A DNA stretch of 64,000 nucleotides, taken from positions 18,681 to 82,680 of the forward strand of contig NZ_JAFMHJ010000012.1 of the NCBI RefSeq assembly GCF_017854565.1, read 5' to 3'. The DNA is from Yoonia sp. (lineage in GTDB: Bacteria; Pseudomonadota; Alphaproteobacteria; Rhodobacterales; Rhodobacteraceae). Under the pieces are notes generated by a model. The model did not search any database and was not told the DNA's origin. It was given only the letters and a program-made list of their open reading frames with translations. Both the position numbers and the translations under genes were made by a program. Below, in pieces: positions 20,947 through 30,115 of this stretch. How positions within the stretch are numbered: position 1 is the first letter of the stretch; every line of letters begins with the position of its first letter.

Positions 20947-21011
20947 CCCTTTGCCTTTGGTCGTCGTCACCGTAAGCTGCGCCCATATTACCTGATCGGC
21001 CCTTTTTCGGT

Positions 21012-21911
21012 GTGATGCTGATGCTTGCGTTTTGCGTGCTGGCACCGCTGGGTGACGGCATTGCCAAACTTCTGGGTGACATGATCGCAGTGTCGGTGCT
21101 GGTGCTGGTGCGCTTTGTGGTGCAGGCCCTGATCTTGGTGCCGCTGGTGGCTTGGCGCGGCCATGGGTTTCGCCTGCCGCCGGGACTGTTGGGGTGGACG
21201 GTGCTGCGGACAGTTTTGCATATCCTTGGCATCGGGTTCATGTTCAGCGCACTGCGTTTTTTGCCGCTGGCAGATGCGCTGGCGATTGCGTTTGTGATGC
21301 CGTTCCTGATGCTGCTGCTGGGGTATTTCGTCATGGGAGAGCAGGTCGGCACCCACCGCATGGTGGCCTGTGCGGTGGGCTTTGGTGGTACGTTGCTGGT
21401 CATTCAGCCGAACTTTGCCGCAGTGGGTGTCCCGGCCCTGTTGCCGCTGGGCGTGGCGATGGTTTTCGCCCTGTTCATGATGGTAACGCGCCGGATTGCG
21501 CGGGTCGTTGATCCGATCACCTTGCAGGCGATCACCTTGCAGGCGATCAGCGGCGTGCAGGCGACAGCGGTGATGATCCCGCTTGCGCTTTTGCTGTCCG
21601 CTGCGGGGGAAACCGTGGTTTTTGCGCCCGGGCCCGGCACGTGGTGGCTGCTGCTGGCACTGGGCGGCGTCGGCACGCTTGCGCATCTGTGCATGACCTG
21701 GAGCCTGCGATTTGCCCCTGCGTCAACCGTTGCCCCGATGCAATATCTGGAAATCCCTTTCGGAACGGCCATCGGTTGGCTGATCTTCGCGGATCTGCCC
21801 AATGGCCTAGCCGCCATCGGGATCTGCATCACAGTCGCCGCCGGACTTTATATCATTCTGCGGGAGCGACGTCTGTCAAAATCGCCGCCAGATGCGCCCG
21901 CGGTAGTGTGA
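21012..21911 (+). CDS. EamA/DMT-family membrane transporter
   Basis: 299 residues from GTG 21012 (ATG three bases later). About ten hydrophobic helices fall in two EamA halves, for example LADALAIAFVMPFLMLLLGY and the repeated MQYLEIPFGTAIGWLIFAD. It is probably a drug/metabolite or amino-acid exporter of the inner membrane, specificity unknown. The frame continues upstream to the sdaA stop without a usable start, so the annotated N-terminus begins within the first helix. A direct duplication ITLQAITLQA (21518-21550) reflects a 15-bp tandem repeat in the DNA. The last 59 bp overlap the convergent thiN gene. Confidence 0.87.
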   Translation: MMLMLAFCVLAPLGDGIAKLLGDMIAVSVLVLVRFVVQALILVPLVAWRGHGFRLPPGLLGWTVLRTVLHILGIGFMFSALRFLPLADALAIAFVMPFLMLLLGYFVMGEQVGTHRMVACAVGFGGTLLVIQPNFAAVGVPALLPLGVAMVFALFMMVTRRIARVVDPITLQAITLQAISGVQATAVMIPLALLLSAAGETVVFAPGPGTWWLLLALGGVGTLAHLCMTWSLRFAPASTVAPMQYLEIPFGTAIGWLIFADLPNGLAAIGICITVAAGLYIILRERRLSKSPPDAPAVV

Positions 21912-22521
21912 TCAGCAAAGGCCCAGTCGAATGGATATGGACCTGCGGCTGCGCCACCTCATTGGATGCGCTGATCGTGCCGGTTGGATGCATGGCCCTG
22001 TCGTCCAGTGGCCAACGCAGCCCGGTCGCCGTGACGCGGACGTCGGCCAATGGCATCAGCGATATCCGGCTGCCAACAGGTAGCCCCAGCGACATCGGCC
22101 CGTCAGCCGCCACAAAACTGGCATCGTCGCTGTCCAAAAGCACCACGGCACGGTCGCGATAGCGCGCCAACACATTCAGCACCGCAAGCGCGTGGTCCAT
22201 GCGCCCCCCCGTAAATCCAAGCGCAAGAATCCAAGGCGCCGCCACCCGGCACAGCGTTTTTTCAAAATCGGTCGTGTCCTGTTCAGGAATGTGCCACAAT
22301 TGCCGTGCAAAGGTGACGCGGGCCGCTGGCGAGAGGCTGTCCAGATCGCCGATGACCGCCGCCGGCGTCACACCCGCTGCAAGCAGATGATCGGCCCCGC
22401 CATCGGCCGCGACAAATTGGCCTACGATCCGCGACAAGCATTGAATTTCACTGTTTCCAATCCTTGCACCGCCGACGATGCATATCGGATCAAAACTGGA
22501 AACAATAACGTCAGTTGACAC
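21853..22521 (-). CDS. thiN: Thiamine diphosphokinase
   Basis: 222 residues. It phosphorylates thiamine to thiamine diphosphate using ATP. The start is a GTG at 22521 with GGAG eight bases upstream. Motifs of the family are CIVGGARIG, FVAADGGADHLL, VIGDLDSL, EQDTTDFEKTL and GFTGGRMDHALA. The C-terminal substrate domain ends with SASNEVAQPQVHIHSTGPLL. The gene ends 59 bp inside the convergent EamA gene, an unusually long tail-to-tail coding overlap. Confidence 0.94.
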   Translation of the reverse strand: MSTDVIVSSFDPICIVGGARIGNSEIQCLSRIVGQFVAADGGADHLLAAGVTPAAVIGDLDSLSPAARVTFARQLWHIPEQDTTDFEKTLCRVAAPWILALGFTGGRMDHALAVLNVLARYRDRAVVLLDSDDASFVAADGPMSLGLPVGSRISLMPLADVRVTATGLRWPLDDRAMHPTGTISASNEVAQPQVHIHSTGPLLITLPRAHLAAILTDVAPAE

Positions 22522-22657
22522 TTATTTTACTCCAATTCACAATCATTCCTCAAAACGGTCACAAAAACATCCCGAATGGAACGTGATGGTGTTCTTGGAA
22601 TACGGCCAATGTAGCTTCAGCGCGCGGCTGCCGAAAACTTCAGAAAGCGGATAACTC

Positions 22658-24439
22658 ATGGGCGATACCAGTAAAATTCTAGATGTATCATATGGCACTT
22701 TCTCTTGCCGGCTGGAAGGGTTCGACGATTCGGTCGAAACGATGAAAACCGTTGTGTCGTTTTTTCACACCTTGGCCGGTCATGATCGGTTTATGGATGT
22801 AGCGCCGCAAGCACCCGACATGGCCACTCTGGCGGCGTTGACCGCAGCACAAGCCGGTGCCCCCGTCGACATCGAGAGCGAAAATGGCGGCAGCCGTGTC
22901 AGCCTGCGGCTCAAACGTCCCGAGATCGCTGCAGATACCGCCGATCAAGACAGCGCCGCCCCTAGCCTGCGGATCAAAAAGCCCGACACCGCCCAAGACG
23001 CGTCTGGCGTCGCGCGCGATGGTGCCCTTGCCGCAAATGAAGAAGATTTTGCAGCGACGGATCTGGATGACGAGATTGCAGAAGCGGCCCACGCAGAGGA
23101 CACAGCTGTTTTTGAAGACGAAGACGACGACGATCTGGATGATGCTGCCGACAACCTGATGGCAGACGATTTTGAAGAGGATGACGACGAAGACGCGGCA
23201 CCCGAAGATACTGCCGCCGAAGATACTGTCGCAGAAGATACTGTCGCAGAAGCGCCGTTTTATGATCCCGCAGAGCAAGACGACGCGCGAGACAGCAACG
23301 ACAGTATCGCGGCAAAGCTGCAGCGTATCCGGGCTGTGGTTGGCCGGACGGCGACACCCGCCGTCGAAGACAGTTTTTCCGAGGATTTGACCGATAGCCC
23401 CGAGACGACAACGGCGCCCTTGGCCAATCCTTTGGCCCAACGGCTTGCCGCGTTGGCGCAGCGGAATGCCGCGCGGATCATCCAAGAAGAGCAGTCAGGT
23501 GATGATGCCGAAGATACCATTGCGCAGACCGATGAAGACAGCCTTGACGATGATGATGACCTGACGACGGCACAACCCGACGACGATGCCGCCGAGATGG
23601 CAACGGATGACGCCCAAACCGATGGCGATATCGCCTTTGATGACGCCACAGAAGATGATGCCATGGCGCCTGCCACCAGCGATGACACCGAGGAATTCAG
23701 CCTGCACGACGAGGTCGCCGAAGTCGCGCGTGAAATCGCATTGCGCCGCGAAAACAACAGGTCCAAACGCGACGAACTACCCGACAATGACGATGAAGAG
23801 ATGTCACGCATCTTGTCGCAGGCCGATGAGCGTCTGAATGAACCAGAGGGACGCCGCCACCGCGATGCGTTTGCACAGCTCAAAGCCGCAGTTGCAGCCA
23901 CCGAAGCCGCGCGACAGCTTGGTGATCCGGGTGCAGATGTACGCGATCCGGGTGAAGCCTTCCGCGACGATCTTGATGTGCATGATACGACAGATGCGCT
24001 GGATACCGTTGATGATGCGCCCACGGCGGCCCCTTCACCGTTACGGCTGGTTCCAGCACAGCGCGTCGATGACACGGATCAAACGCCTGATCGCGCAACG
24101 GAACGGCTGCGCCAGATCGCGTCAACCAAAGAGGATATCGGTGCTGGCGACAGTGACTTTGCGGAGTTTGCCAAACAGCAGGGTGCGACGGAACTGGCCG
24201 ATCTCCTCGAGGCCGCTGCGGCCTATATCGCCTTTGTCGAAGGCGACGATGATTTCTCGCGACCGCAGGTCATGAAAAAAGTCCAAATGGCCTCGACTGA
24301 TGAATTCAGCCGCGAAGACGGGTTGCGGTCCTTTGGTCGACTGCTGCGGCAAAGCAAGATCATCAAACTGAACAACGGGCGGTTTCAGGTTTCCGAAGAC
24401 ACGCGGTTCCGGCCCGATGACAAGGCCGCCCAAGGCTAA
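22658..24439 (+). CDS. Very acidic repetitive protein with conserved roseobacter N- and C-termini
   Basis: 593 residues. The N-terminal ~60 residues (SKILDVSYGTFSCRLEGFDD) are of a type I recognise from roseobacter hypothetical proteins. The C-terminal ~90 residues (FAKQQGATELADLLEAAAAY, then FVEGDDDFSRPQVMKKV and SKIIKLNNGRFQVSED) form a second compact domain. Between them lies a ~400-residue Asp/Glu/Ala/Thr-rich, probably disordered region containing DDDDLDDAAD and tandem AEDTVAEDTV units. No signal peptide or membrane helix is seen, so it is probably cytoplasmic. Relatives have been labelled chemotaxis CheA-like or lipoprotein, which the sequence does not support. Function unknown. Confidence 0.8.
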   Translation: MGDTSKILDVSYGTFSCRLEGFDDSVETMKTVVSFFHTLAGHDRFMDVAPQAPDMATLAALTAAQAGAPVDIESENGGSRVSLRLKRPEIAADTADQDSAAPSLRIKKPDTAQDASGVARDGALAANEEDFAATDLDDEIAEAAHAEDTAVFEDEDDDDLDDAADNLMADDFEEDDDEDAAPEDTAAEDTVAEDTVAEAPFYDPAEQDDARDSNDSIAAKLQRIRAVVGRTATPAVEDSFSEDLTDSPETTTAPLANPLAQRLAALAQRNAARIIQEEQSGDDAEDTIAQTDEDSLDDDDDLTTAQPDDDAAEMATDDAQTDGDIAFDDATEDDAMAPATSDDTEEFSLHDEVAEVAREIALRRENNRSKRDELPDNDDEEMSRILSQADERLNEPEGRRHRDAFAQLKAAVAATEAARQLGDPGADVRDPGEAFRDDLDVHDTTDALDTVDDAPTAAPSPLRLVPAQRVDDTDQTPDRATERLRQIASTKEDIGAGDSDFAEFAKQQGATELADLLEAAAAYIAFVEGDDDFSRPQVMKKVQMASTDEFSREDGLRSFGRLLRQSKIIKLNNGRFQVSEDTRFRPDDKAAQG

Positions 24440-24459
24440 CGCCGCACATTTGCAAACGA

Positions 24460-24489
24460 AAACAGGCGGGGCCAAGACCCCGCCTGTTT
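24460..24489. terminator. Bidirectional hairpin terminator
   Basis: AAACAGGCGGGG (24460-24471) pairs perfectly with CCCCGCCTGTTT (24478-24489) across a six-base loop. A and T runs at the ends let it work on both strands. It separates the acidic-protein gene from the convergent purA unit. Confidence 0.88.
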
Positions 24490-24577
24490 CGCGTCAAACA
24501 TCCGTCAAATCATCGAAACAGCGGCCATAGGCACCAAACAAGAAATGTCATGCGGGCCGCAGGCACGCGCCGTTAGA

Positions 24578-24799
24578 TCACGCTTTTTCGTCCGGGTCCG
24601 GCTGTCCGATCCCCATAAAGACCCATTTCAGCGGGAAAACCCAGCCAATCCCCAAAGCCACATAGATGAAAAACTCCACCGCCCTGGGGAACCGCGCCGC
24701 CTCGCTCATCACGGTGACGGCCAGCGCGATATATGCGGGCAGCCCGATAACAAGCACCACCAGCGCCAGACGTTTGCGCGCTTTGTACCCCAGCGCCAT
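24578..24799 (-). CDS. DUF2842 family small membrane protein
   Basis: 73 residues with two membrane helices (RLALVVLVIGLPAYIALAVTV and FFIYVALGIGWVFPLKWVFM), a basic start and an acidic tail ending PDPDEKA. It matches what I recall of the DUF2842 family of alphaproteobacteria. Its ATG overlaps the purA stop (TGATG), so it is translationally coupled to purA. Function unknown; inner membrane. Confidence 0.85.
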   Translation of the reverse strand: MALGYKARKRLALVVLVIGLPAYIALAVTVMSEAARFPRAVEFFIYVALGIGWVFPLKWVFMGIGQPDPDEKA

Positions 24800-26091
24800 C
24801 AGTCAGCGAAGGGGTCAGTGACAAGGATCGTGTCCTCGCGTTCCGGCGAAGTAGACACAAGCGCCACCGGACAATCAATCAGCTCTTCAATCCGGCGGAC
24901 GTATTTGATGGCCTGTGCAGGCAGATCGGCCCACGACCGCGCGCCTTCGGTGGATTGCGACCAACCTTCGATTTCTTCGTAGATCGGGGTGCAACGCGCC
25001 TGTTGGTCCGCGGCTGTCGGCAAATAATCAAGCTGTTGACCGTCCAATGCGTAGCCGATGCAGATTTTCAACGTCTCGAACCCGTCCAGCACATCCAGCT
25101 TGGTCAAGGCAATCCCGTTAATGCCCGAGGTCGCACAGGTCTGGCGCAGCAGGCACGCATCGAACCAACCGCAACGCCGCTTGCGCCCGGTTGTCGTGCC
25201 AAATTCATGGCCGCGTTCGCCCAATCGCTGACCGTCATCATCAAGCAATTCGGTCGGGAACGGCCCCTCGCCCACGCGGGTCGTGTAGGCCTTTACGATG
25301 CCAAGGACAAAATCTATTGCCCCCGGGCCCAAGCCGACACCGGTCGCCGCCTGCCCTGCGATCACGTTGGACGAGGTCACGAACGGATAGGTGCCAAAAT
25401 CAATATCCAGGAGCGCGCCTTGCGCCCCTTCGAACAGAATGCGTTTGCCCGCCTTGCGCTTTTCGTTCAGCACCTTCCAGACCGGCGCTGCGTATTGCAG
25501 CACCGCTGGCGCGATTTCACGCAGTTGCGCCAGCACGCCATCGCGGTCAATCGGGTCCAGCCCAAGCCCGCGGCGCAGCGCATCATGATGGATAAGCGCA
25601 CGGTCCAGCCGCAATTCCAGCGTCGCATCATCGGCCAAATCGGCCACGCGGATCGCGCGGCGCCCGACCTTGTCTTCATAGCAAGGCCCGATGCCGCGCC
25701 CGGTGGTGCCAATCTTGGCGACAGAGCTCTGGTTTTCGCGGGCGCGGTCCAGTTCCCCATGGAATGGCAGGATCAGCGGCGTATTTTCCGCGATCATCAG
25801 CGTCTCGGGCGTGATCGACACGCCTTGACCACGCAGGGTTTCGATCTCGCCCATCAGGTGCCACGGGTCCAGAACGACGCCGTTGCCAATCACCGACAGC
25901 TTGCCGCCGCGCACGACGCCTGATGGCAGCGCATGCAACTTGTAGACAGCGCCATCAATGACCAGCGTATGCCCTGCGTTATGTCCGCCTTGAAAGCGGG
26001 CGATCACGTCGGCCCGCTCGGACAGCCAATCGACGATCTTGCCTTTGCCTTCGTCGCCCCACTGTGCGCCAACCACCACCACATTTGCCAT
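24799..26091 (-). CDS. purA: Adenylosuccinate synthetase
   Basis: 430 residues from the ATG at 26091; a GTG two codons earlier is less likely. The enzyme joins IMP and aspartate using GTP, the first committed step to AMP. The P-loop-like [16 protein letters not shown] starts near residue 8, with the catalytic Asp and [10 protein letters not shown] next to it. Further motifs are [17 protein letters not shown] and [14 protein letters not shown]. Full family length. Cytoplasmic. Coupled to the downstream DUF2842 gene. Confidence 0.97.
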   Translation of the reverse strand: MANVVVVGAQWGDEGKGKIVDWLSERADVIARFQGGHNAGHTLVIDGAVYKLHALPSGVVRGGKLSVIGNGVVLDPWHLMGEIETLRGQGVSITPETLMIAENTPLILPFHGELDRARENQSSVAKIGTTGRGIGPCYEDKVGRRAIRVADLADDATLELRLDRALIHHDALRRGLGLDPIDRDGVLAQLREIAPAVLQYAAPVWKVLNEKRKAGKRILFEGAQGALLDIDFGTYPFVTSSNVIAGQAATGVGLGPGAIDFVLGIVKAYTTRVGEGPFPTELLDDDGQRLGERGHEFGTTTGRKRRCGWFDACLLRQTCATSGINGIALTKLDVLDGFETLKICIGYALDGQQLDYLPTAADQQARCTPIYEEIEGWSQSTEGARSWADLPAQAIKYVRRIEELIDCPVALVSTSPEREDTILVTDPFAD

Positions 26092-26231
26092 GAACACTGT
26101 CCCTTTTGATCTTCGCTTGTCCTATATCGCTGTGCTGGTCTTTGGGAAACCGGAAATTTACCGCCGCCCGGACTGGACAGGCCCGACAGGCATTGCCATG
26201 GTCTGCGCACGTCAACGCAAAAGGGCATATC

Positions 26232-26627
26232 ATGGGTTTCATTATTCGCTGGCTATGTGCCTTGGGCCTGCTGACCGCCACATATAATCCGACACAATGG
26301 AATTTTGGGCGCTGGAGCATGGCCAATTATGAAACCAACCTGTCGCTGACCGTTCTGTTCGGGCTGATCCTGTTGGTCGGCTATATTATTTATCTGCGCG
26401 CGACGCTGCGGTCGATTGGCATTTTTGGGATGCTTTTGATTCTTGCCGTGGTCGGCACATTGCTGTGGGTTCTGTATGATCAGGGCCTGATTGATTTGAA
26501 TAATCCTGCGATAAATACATGGATTGCGATCGTCGCAATGTCGCTTGTGTTGGCGGTCGGGCTGTCGTGGTCGATCGTGCGCCGCAAGCTAAGCGGCCAG
26601 GCTGACGTTGACGACGTGGACGAATAG
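26232..26627 (+). CDS. Four-helix membrane protein of unknown function (DUF6524-like)
   Basis: 131 residues from the ATG at 26232; an upstream in-frame extension lacks conserved character. Four hydrophobic helices are visible: IIRWLCALGLLTATYNP, LSLTVLFGLILLVGYIIYL, GIFGMLLILAVVGTLLWVL and TWIAIVAMSLVLAVGLSW. They are followed by a short acidic tail. The opening with NPTQWNFGRW resembles a roseobacter membrane family that I tentatively associate with DUF6524. No function is known. It lies between divergent purA and secG. Confidence 0.75.
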   Translation: MGFIIRWLCALGLLTATYNPTQWNFGRWSMANYETNLSLTVLFGLILLVGYIIYLRATLRSIGIFGMLLILAVVGTLLWVLYDQGLIDLNNPAINTWIAIVAMSLVLAVGLSWSIVRRKLSGQADVDDVDE

Positions 26628-26704
26628 GACCTTTCAGGGGTTGCGGGACGCACGCGCAGCTTTTAGATACCGCGTGTTCGTGAACGCCCCGAAAGGCCCG
26701 CCTG

Positions 26705-27061
26705 ATGGAAAACGTCGTCCTTATCGTCCACCTGATTCTGGCACTTAGCCTGATTGGTACCGTGCTTTTGCAGCGGTCAGAGGGTGGCGGCCTTGGTATG
26801 GGCGGCGGCGGCGGTGGTGCTTCCGGTGGCCGGCCCGCACCGACCGCGATGAGCAAATTCACATGGACGCTGGCGATTGCGTTTATCTGCACGTCGATTG
26901 CGCTGACATTGATCGCTGCGGAAAAAACGGCCGGATCGTCGGTTGTGGACCGTTTGGGCAATGCGCCAGTCGCGCAAGACGGCACCACGGTGCCGGACCT
27001 TGGTGGCAGCCTGCTGCCCCCGTCCGCGGATGAGGCACCACTGGTTCCGTCGGGCAACTAA
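26705..27061 (+). CDS. secG: Preprotein translocase subunit SecG
   Basis: 118 residues. The first helix (VVLIVHLILALSLIGTVLLQ) leads into the SecG-type loop RSEGGGLGMGGGGGGASGG. A second helix follows (FTWTLAIAFICTSIALTLIA), then a Pro-rich cytosolic tail. It is the accessory subunit of the SecYEG protein-conducting channel. Placement just before pyrG is a frequent alphaproteobacterial gene order. Confidence 0.95.
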   Translation: MENVVLIVHLILALSLIGTVLLQRSEGGGLGMGGGGGGASGGRPAPTAMSKFTWTLAIAFICTSIALTLIAAEKTAGSSVVDRLGNAPVAQDGTTVPDLGGSLLPPSADEAPLVPSGN

Positions 27062-27221
27062 CCACAAGCGGTTGCCTGCACTATCCATTTGGCAACATGA
27101 TATTGCGTCACCGGTTGCGCATCGGCCCCGAATCCGGTATTAGTCAAACCCCGTGATGATGCGAATTTAACAGTTCGCTTTCCCACAGTTTTTTGGAATT
27201 TTTCACGGGAGACCCCAGCCG

Positions 27222-28865
27222 ATGGCGCGTTATATTTTCATTACCGGTGGCGTTGTGTCTTCGTTGGGCAAGGGCCTCGCTTCGGCCGCCTTGGGTGCGC
27301 TTTTGCAGGCACGCGGCTTTTCTGTACGCCTGCGCAAACTTGATCCCTATCTGAACGTCGATCCCGGCACGATGTCGCCATTTGAACATGGTGAGGTTTT
27401 CGTCACCGATGATGGGGCCGAAACGGATCTCGACCTTGGTCATTATGAACGTTTTACCGGGGTGCCGGCGCGCCAGACAGATTCGGTCAGCTCTGGCCGG
27501 ATATATTCCACCGTGCTGGAAAAAGAACGGCGCGGCGATTATCTGGGCAAGACCATTCAGGTCGTCCCCCATGTCACCAATGAGATCAAGGAATTCCTGA
27601 AGATCGGCGACGATGAAGTTGATTTCATGCTTTGCGAGATCGGGGGCACCGTCGGTGACATCGAAGGCCTACCGTTCTTTGAGGCGATCCGCCAGTTCGC
27701 GCATGACAAACCGCGCGGCCAATGCATTTTCATGCATCTGACGCTGCTGCCCTATCTGGCGGCCAGCGGCGAGTTGAAGACCAAGCCGACCCAACACTCG
27801 GTCAAGGAACTGCAATCCATCGGGATTGCGCCCGATATCCTTGTCTGCCGGTCCGAACATCCGATCCCGGAAAAAGAGCGCGAGAAGATAGCCCTGTTCT
27901 GCAATGTGCGCAAGCAATGCGTGGTCGCCGCCTATGATCTGAAATCCATCTACGAGGCCCCGCTGGCCTATCATGAACAGGGGCTGGATCAGGCCGTGCT
28001 GGATGCGTTCGACATTTCGCCGGCACCCGCACCCAAGCTGGATGTCTGGCACGATGTCTATGACCGCATCCACAACCCCGAAGGCCACGTCAAGATCGCG
28101 ATCGTCGGCAAATACACCCAGCTTGAAGACGCCTATAAGTCGATTGCAGAGGCGCTGACCCATGGCGGCATGGCGAACCGGGTCAAGGTCAAGATCGAAT
28201 GGGTCGACGCCGAACTGTTCGACAGCAAGGATGCCGCCCCCTATCTGGAAGGCTTCCATGCCATTCTGGTCCCCGGCGGCTTTGGCGAACGCGGCACCGA
28301 AGGCAAGATCAAGGCGGCGCAATTCGCGCGCGAAAAGAAAATCCCCTATCTGGGTATCTGTCTGGGCATGCAAATGGCGGTGATCGAAGCCGCCCGCAAT
28401 GTCGCGGGTATGAAAACCGCCGGGTCCGAAGAATTCGATCACGAGGCGGGCAAAAAGCGGTTCGAGCCCGTTGTTTACCACCTCAAGGAATGGGTGAAGG
28501 GCAGCCACACCGTGGCGCGCAAAACCGGCGACGACAAGGGCGGCACCATGCGCCTTGGCGCCTATGGCGCGACATTGGCCAAAGGGTCGCATGCGGCCAA
28601 GATATACGGCGGCACGACAATCGAAGAACGCCATCGCCACCGCTATGAGGTCGATATAAAGTACCGCGCGGCATTGGAAAGCGTCGGCCTGAAGTTTTCG
28701 GGCATGTCGCCTGACGGCAAACTACCCGAGATTGTCGAATGGGAAGACCACCCGTGGTTTATCGGCGTGCAATTCCATCCGGAACTGAAGTCAAAACCCT
28801 TTGCGCCGCACCCACTGTTTGCTGATTTCGTGCGCGCCGCAGTGGAAATTTCGCGGCTGGTGTAA
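27222..28865 (+). CDS. pyrG: CTP synthase
   Basis: 547 residues. The N-terminal synthetase domain opens with [19 protein letters not shown] and binds ATP/UTP; it makes CTP using glutamine-derived ammonia. The C-terminal class I amidotransferase domain has Cys380 (LGICLGMQM) and the His519/Glu521 pair ([10 protein letters not shown]). The conserved [14 protein letters not shown] segment is intact. The start ATG follows a GGGAGA ribosome site. It stands about 160 bp downstream of secG, so it may have its own promoter. Confidence 0.97.
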   Translation: MARYIFITGGVVSSLGKGLASAALGALLQARGFSVRLRKLDPYLNVDPGTMSPFEHGEVFVTDDGAETDLDLGHYERFTGVPARQTDSVSSGRIYSTVLEKERRGDYLGKTIQVVPHVTNEIKEFLKIGDDEVDFMLCEIGGTVGDIEGLPFFEAIRQFAHDKPRGQCIFMHLTLLPYLAASGELKTKPTQHSVKELQSIGIAPDILVCRSEHPIPEKEREKIALFCNVRKQCVVAAYDLKSIYEAPLAYHEQGLDQAVLDAFDISPAPAPKLDVWHDVYDRIHNPEGHVKIAIVGKYTQLEDAYKSIAEALTHGGMANRVKVKIEWVDAELFDSKDAAPYLEGFHAILVPGGFGERGTEGKIKAAQFAREKKIPYLGICLGMQMAVIEAARNVAGMKTAGSEEFDHEAGKKRFEPVVYHLKEWVKGSHTVARKTGDDKGGTMRLGAYGATLAKGSHAAKIYGGTTIEERHRHRYEVDIKYRAALESVGLKFSGMSPDGKLPEIVEWEDHPWFIGVQFHPELKSKPFAPHPLFADFVRAAVEISRLV

Positions 28866-29113
28866 TCGCTTTGCCGGGCCCACTGTGCGGGACGAAGTTG
28901 CCATCGACCACAGTGCTTCCGATGACGGCAGTAGGCCCGAAGCGGACAATGTGCGGGGCGATGAGGTAGACAAAGAACGGACGCACGCGCGACACTGGTG
29001 GAATGGCCGAGATGCGGGACGGAACTGACTTCCGCTGCGGTTGAGCCAATGGCCGCTTCGGGCAGGTCAACAAACGGTGGTTTATTATACTGGTCTCAAA
29101 TTCTTGATAGATA
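28866..29113. other. Non-coding relic-like interval after pyrG
   Basis: I see no convincing gene. An open minus-strand frame of 125 codons runs back into pyrG and has no family signature. Near 29041-29074 lies a sequence (TTGAGCCAATGGCCGCTTCG onward) that recurs imperfectly at 29978-30008 on the far side of the orphan HEPN-like gene. Confidence 0.35.
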
Positions 29114-29701
29114 TTACAAGTTTTCAAATGCAGCATAAGCTGTGCATCTGCTCAGGGCTTGCCAAAAAGCCAGGGTTTCATTGCTCACCGTATGCTCGAC
29201 CAGAGGTTCGTTTCTGTCTGCGCCTTTCCTTGCCCAGTAAACCAATGATGAGCTGTCTTTGGAGTAGGTCCAATTTGAATGGGCAATAGCGTTGCGGAAC
29301 GCTCGTATTGGATTATCAGTCAAGTACTTCGCGCATTTCCTGAGGGTCGTTCCTGCTTTGGAAGCCTTCTTGAGTTCATAGAAACAGGCATCGCTAAGGT
29401 AAACAAAGCAGATGTAGTTCTGGATTATGACTTGAGCGCGAACAACCTGCGGTGCTTTATCCCCTCCGGACATGTGCATGCTGTCCATAAAATATTGAAA
29501 AGACTTGAGCTCATCCAGTCTTGCGGAAAGCTTGATCGGGGTAGCTTCGCGTATCGCCCGCTTGGTATTTGGCTGAAAAAATCGCACCTCGCTCGCGATT
29601 GTCGTTGCGAGACGGTCTGCCATCAACGGACTCACTTTCACCAATGATGTAAGTTCATTATGGTAGTTTTTCATCTGATTATCGAGCTTTGACCAACTCA
29701 T
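29114..29701 (-). CDS. Orphan HEPN-like protein of unknown function
   Basis: 195 residues from the ATG at 29701; a frame from 29806 is longer but its extra residues look non-coding. The protein is mostly helical. The motif AFRNAIAHSNW gives Arg136-Asn137-x3-His141, an R-x4-H arrangement typical of HEPN ribonuclease/toxin domains, specifically the type found in plasmid pEK499-P136-like proteins. It reads FVYLSDACFYELKKASKAG upstream of it. The gene is visibly AT-richer than its neighbours and is flanked by apparently non-coding sequence, which suggests horizontal acquisition. No antitoxin or defence partner is adjacent. The HEPN call rests on motif and length only. Confidence 0.6.
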   Translation of the reverse strand: MSWSKLDNQMKNYHNELTSLVKVSPLMADRLATTIASEVRFFQPNTKRAIREATPIKLSARLDELKSFQYFMDSMHMSGGDKAPQVVRAQVIIQNYICFVYLSDACFYELKKASKAGTTLRKCAKYLTDNPIRAFRNAIAHSNWTYSKDSSSLVYWARKGADRNEPLVEHTVSNETLAFWQALSRCTAYAAFENL

Positions 29702-30115
29702 AGTACATTCGCTTATCAACAAGGAGTGCGTTGCGCCGTATTTGAACCGAACCATACAAGGCCCAATATGGCAAGACGCCTCGTCGGGCCCCAAAAGCGG
29801 TAGCATTGGTCATAGATGCGTCCAGCAGCAAAACCTCCATTGATTCTTTTTCTGCAGACCCTTGGCAAACGCAGGTTTCTTCCTTCACGTTTTTTTGGCC
29901 TCTGTCACAGAACCGGGCATTCGCTGTTCCGCAGCAATCCTCCTCTCTGGGCTCTGACCTGTCGTTCGCTGCATCGTTGCCCAACGGCCGCTTTGGCGCA
30001 ACGGTCAAATTTTGCAAACGTCACTATCTGCGCATAGCCGACACGCATGCGGACCGCAGCACTTTGGGCCAGAAACGGTCATTTCCATAGGACGCACTGC
30101 AACACACTGCCAGCC
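29702..30115. other. Apparently non-coding interval (about 410 bp)
   Basis: No reading frame here looks genuine. The interval includes 29978-30008, a degenerate direct copy of the motif at 29041-29074. It also includes GCGGACCGCAGCACTTTGGG (30051-30070), a type of sequence I recall as recurring in roseobacter intergenic DNA. It may be a relic of a mobile or degraded gene. Confidence 0.35.

Noticed and set aside
23200..23260. Short tandem DNA repeats suggestive of a CRISPR or VNTR array
   Set aside because: Units are in-frame codons of the AEDTV repeat, too short and without spacers; simple coding repeat.
22688..23485. 265-codon minus-strand frame, hydrophobic/Cys-rich
   Set aside because: Antisense image of the acidic repeats (Asp/Glu codons read backwards as Ile/Val/Phe); not a membrane protein.
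28759..29136. 125-codon minus-strand frame after pyrG
   Set aside because: Overlaps the pyrG end on the opposite strand; one stretch looks protein-like, but I could not tie it to a family.
29679..30017. 112-codon minus-strand frame beside the HEPN-like gene
   Set aside because: Unstructured composition and no ribosome site; the interval looks like relic DNA.
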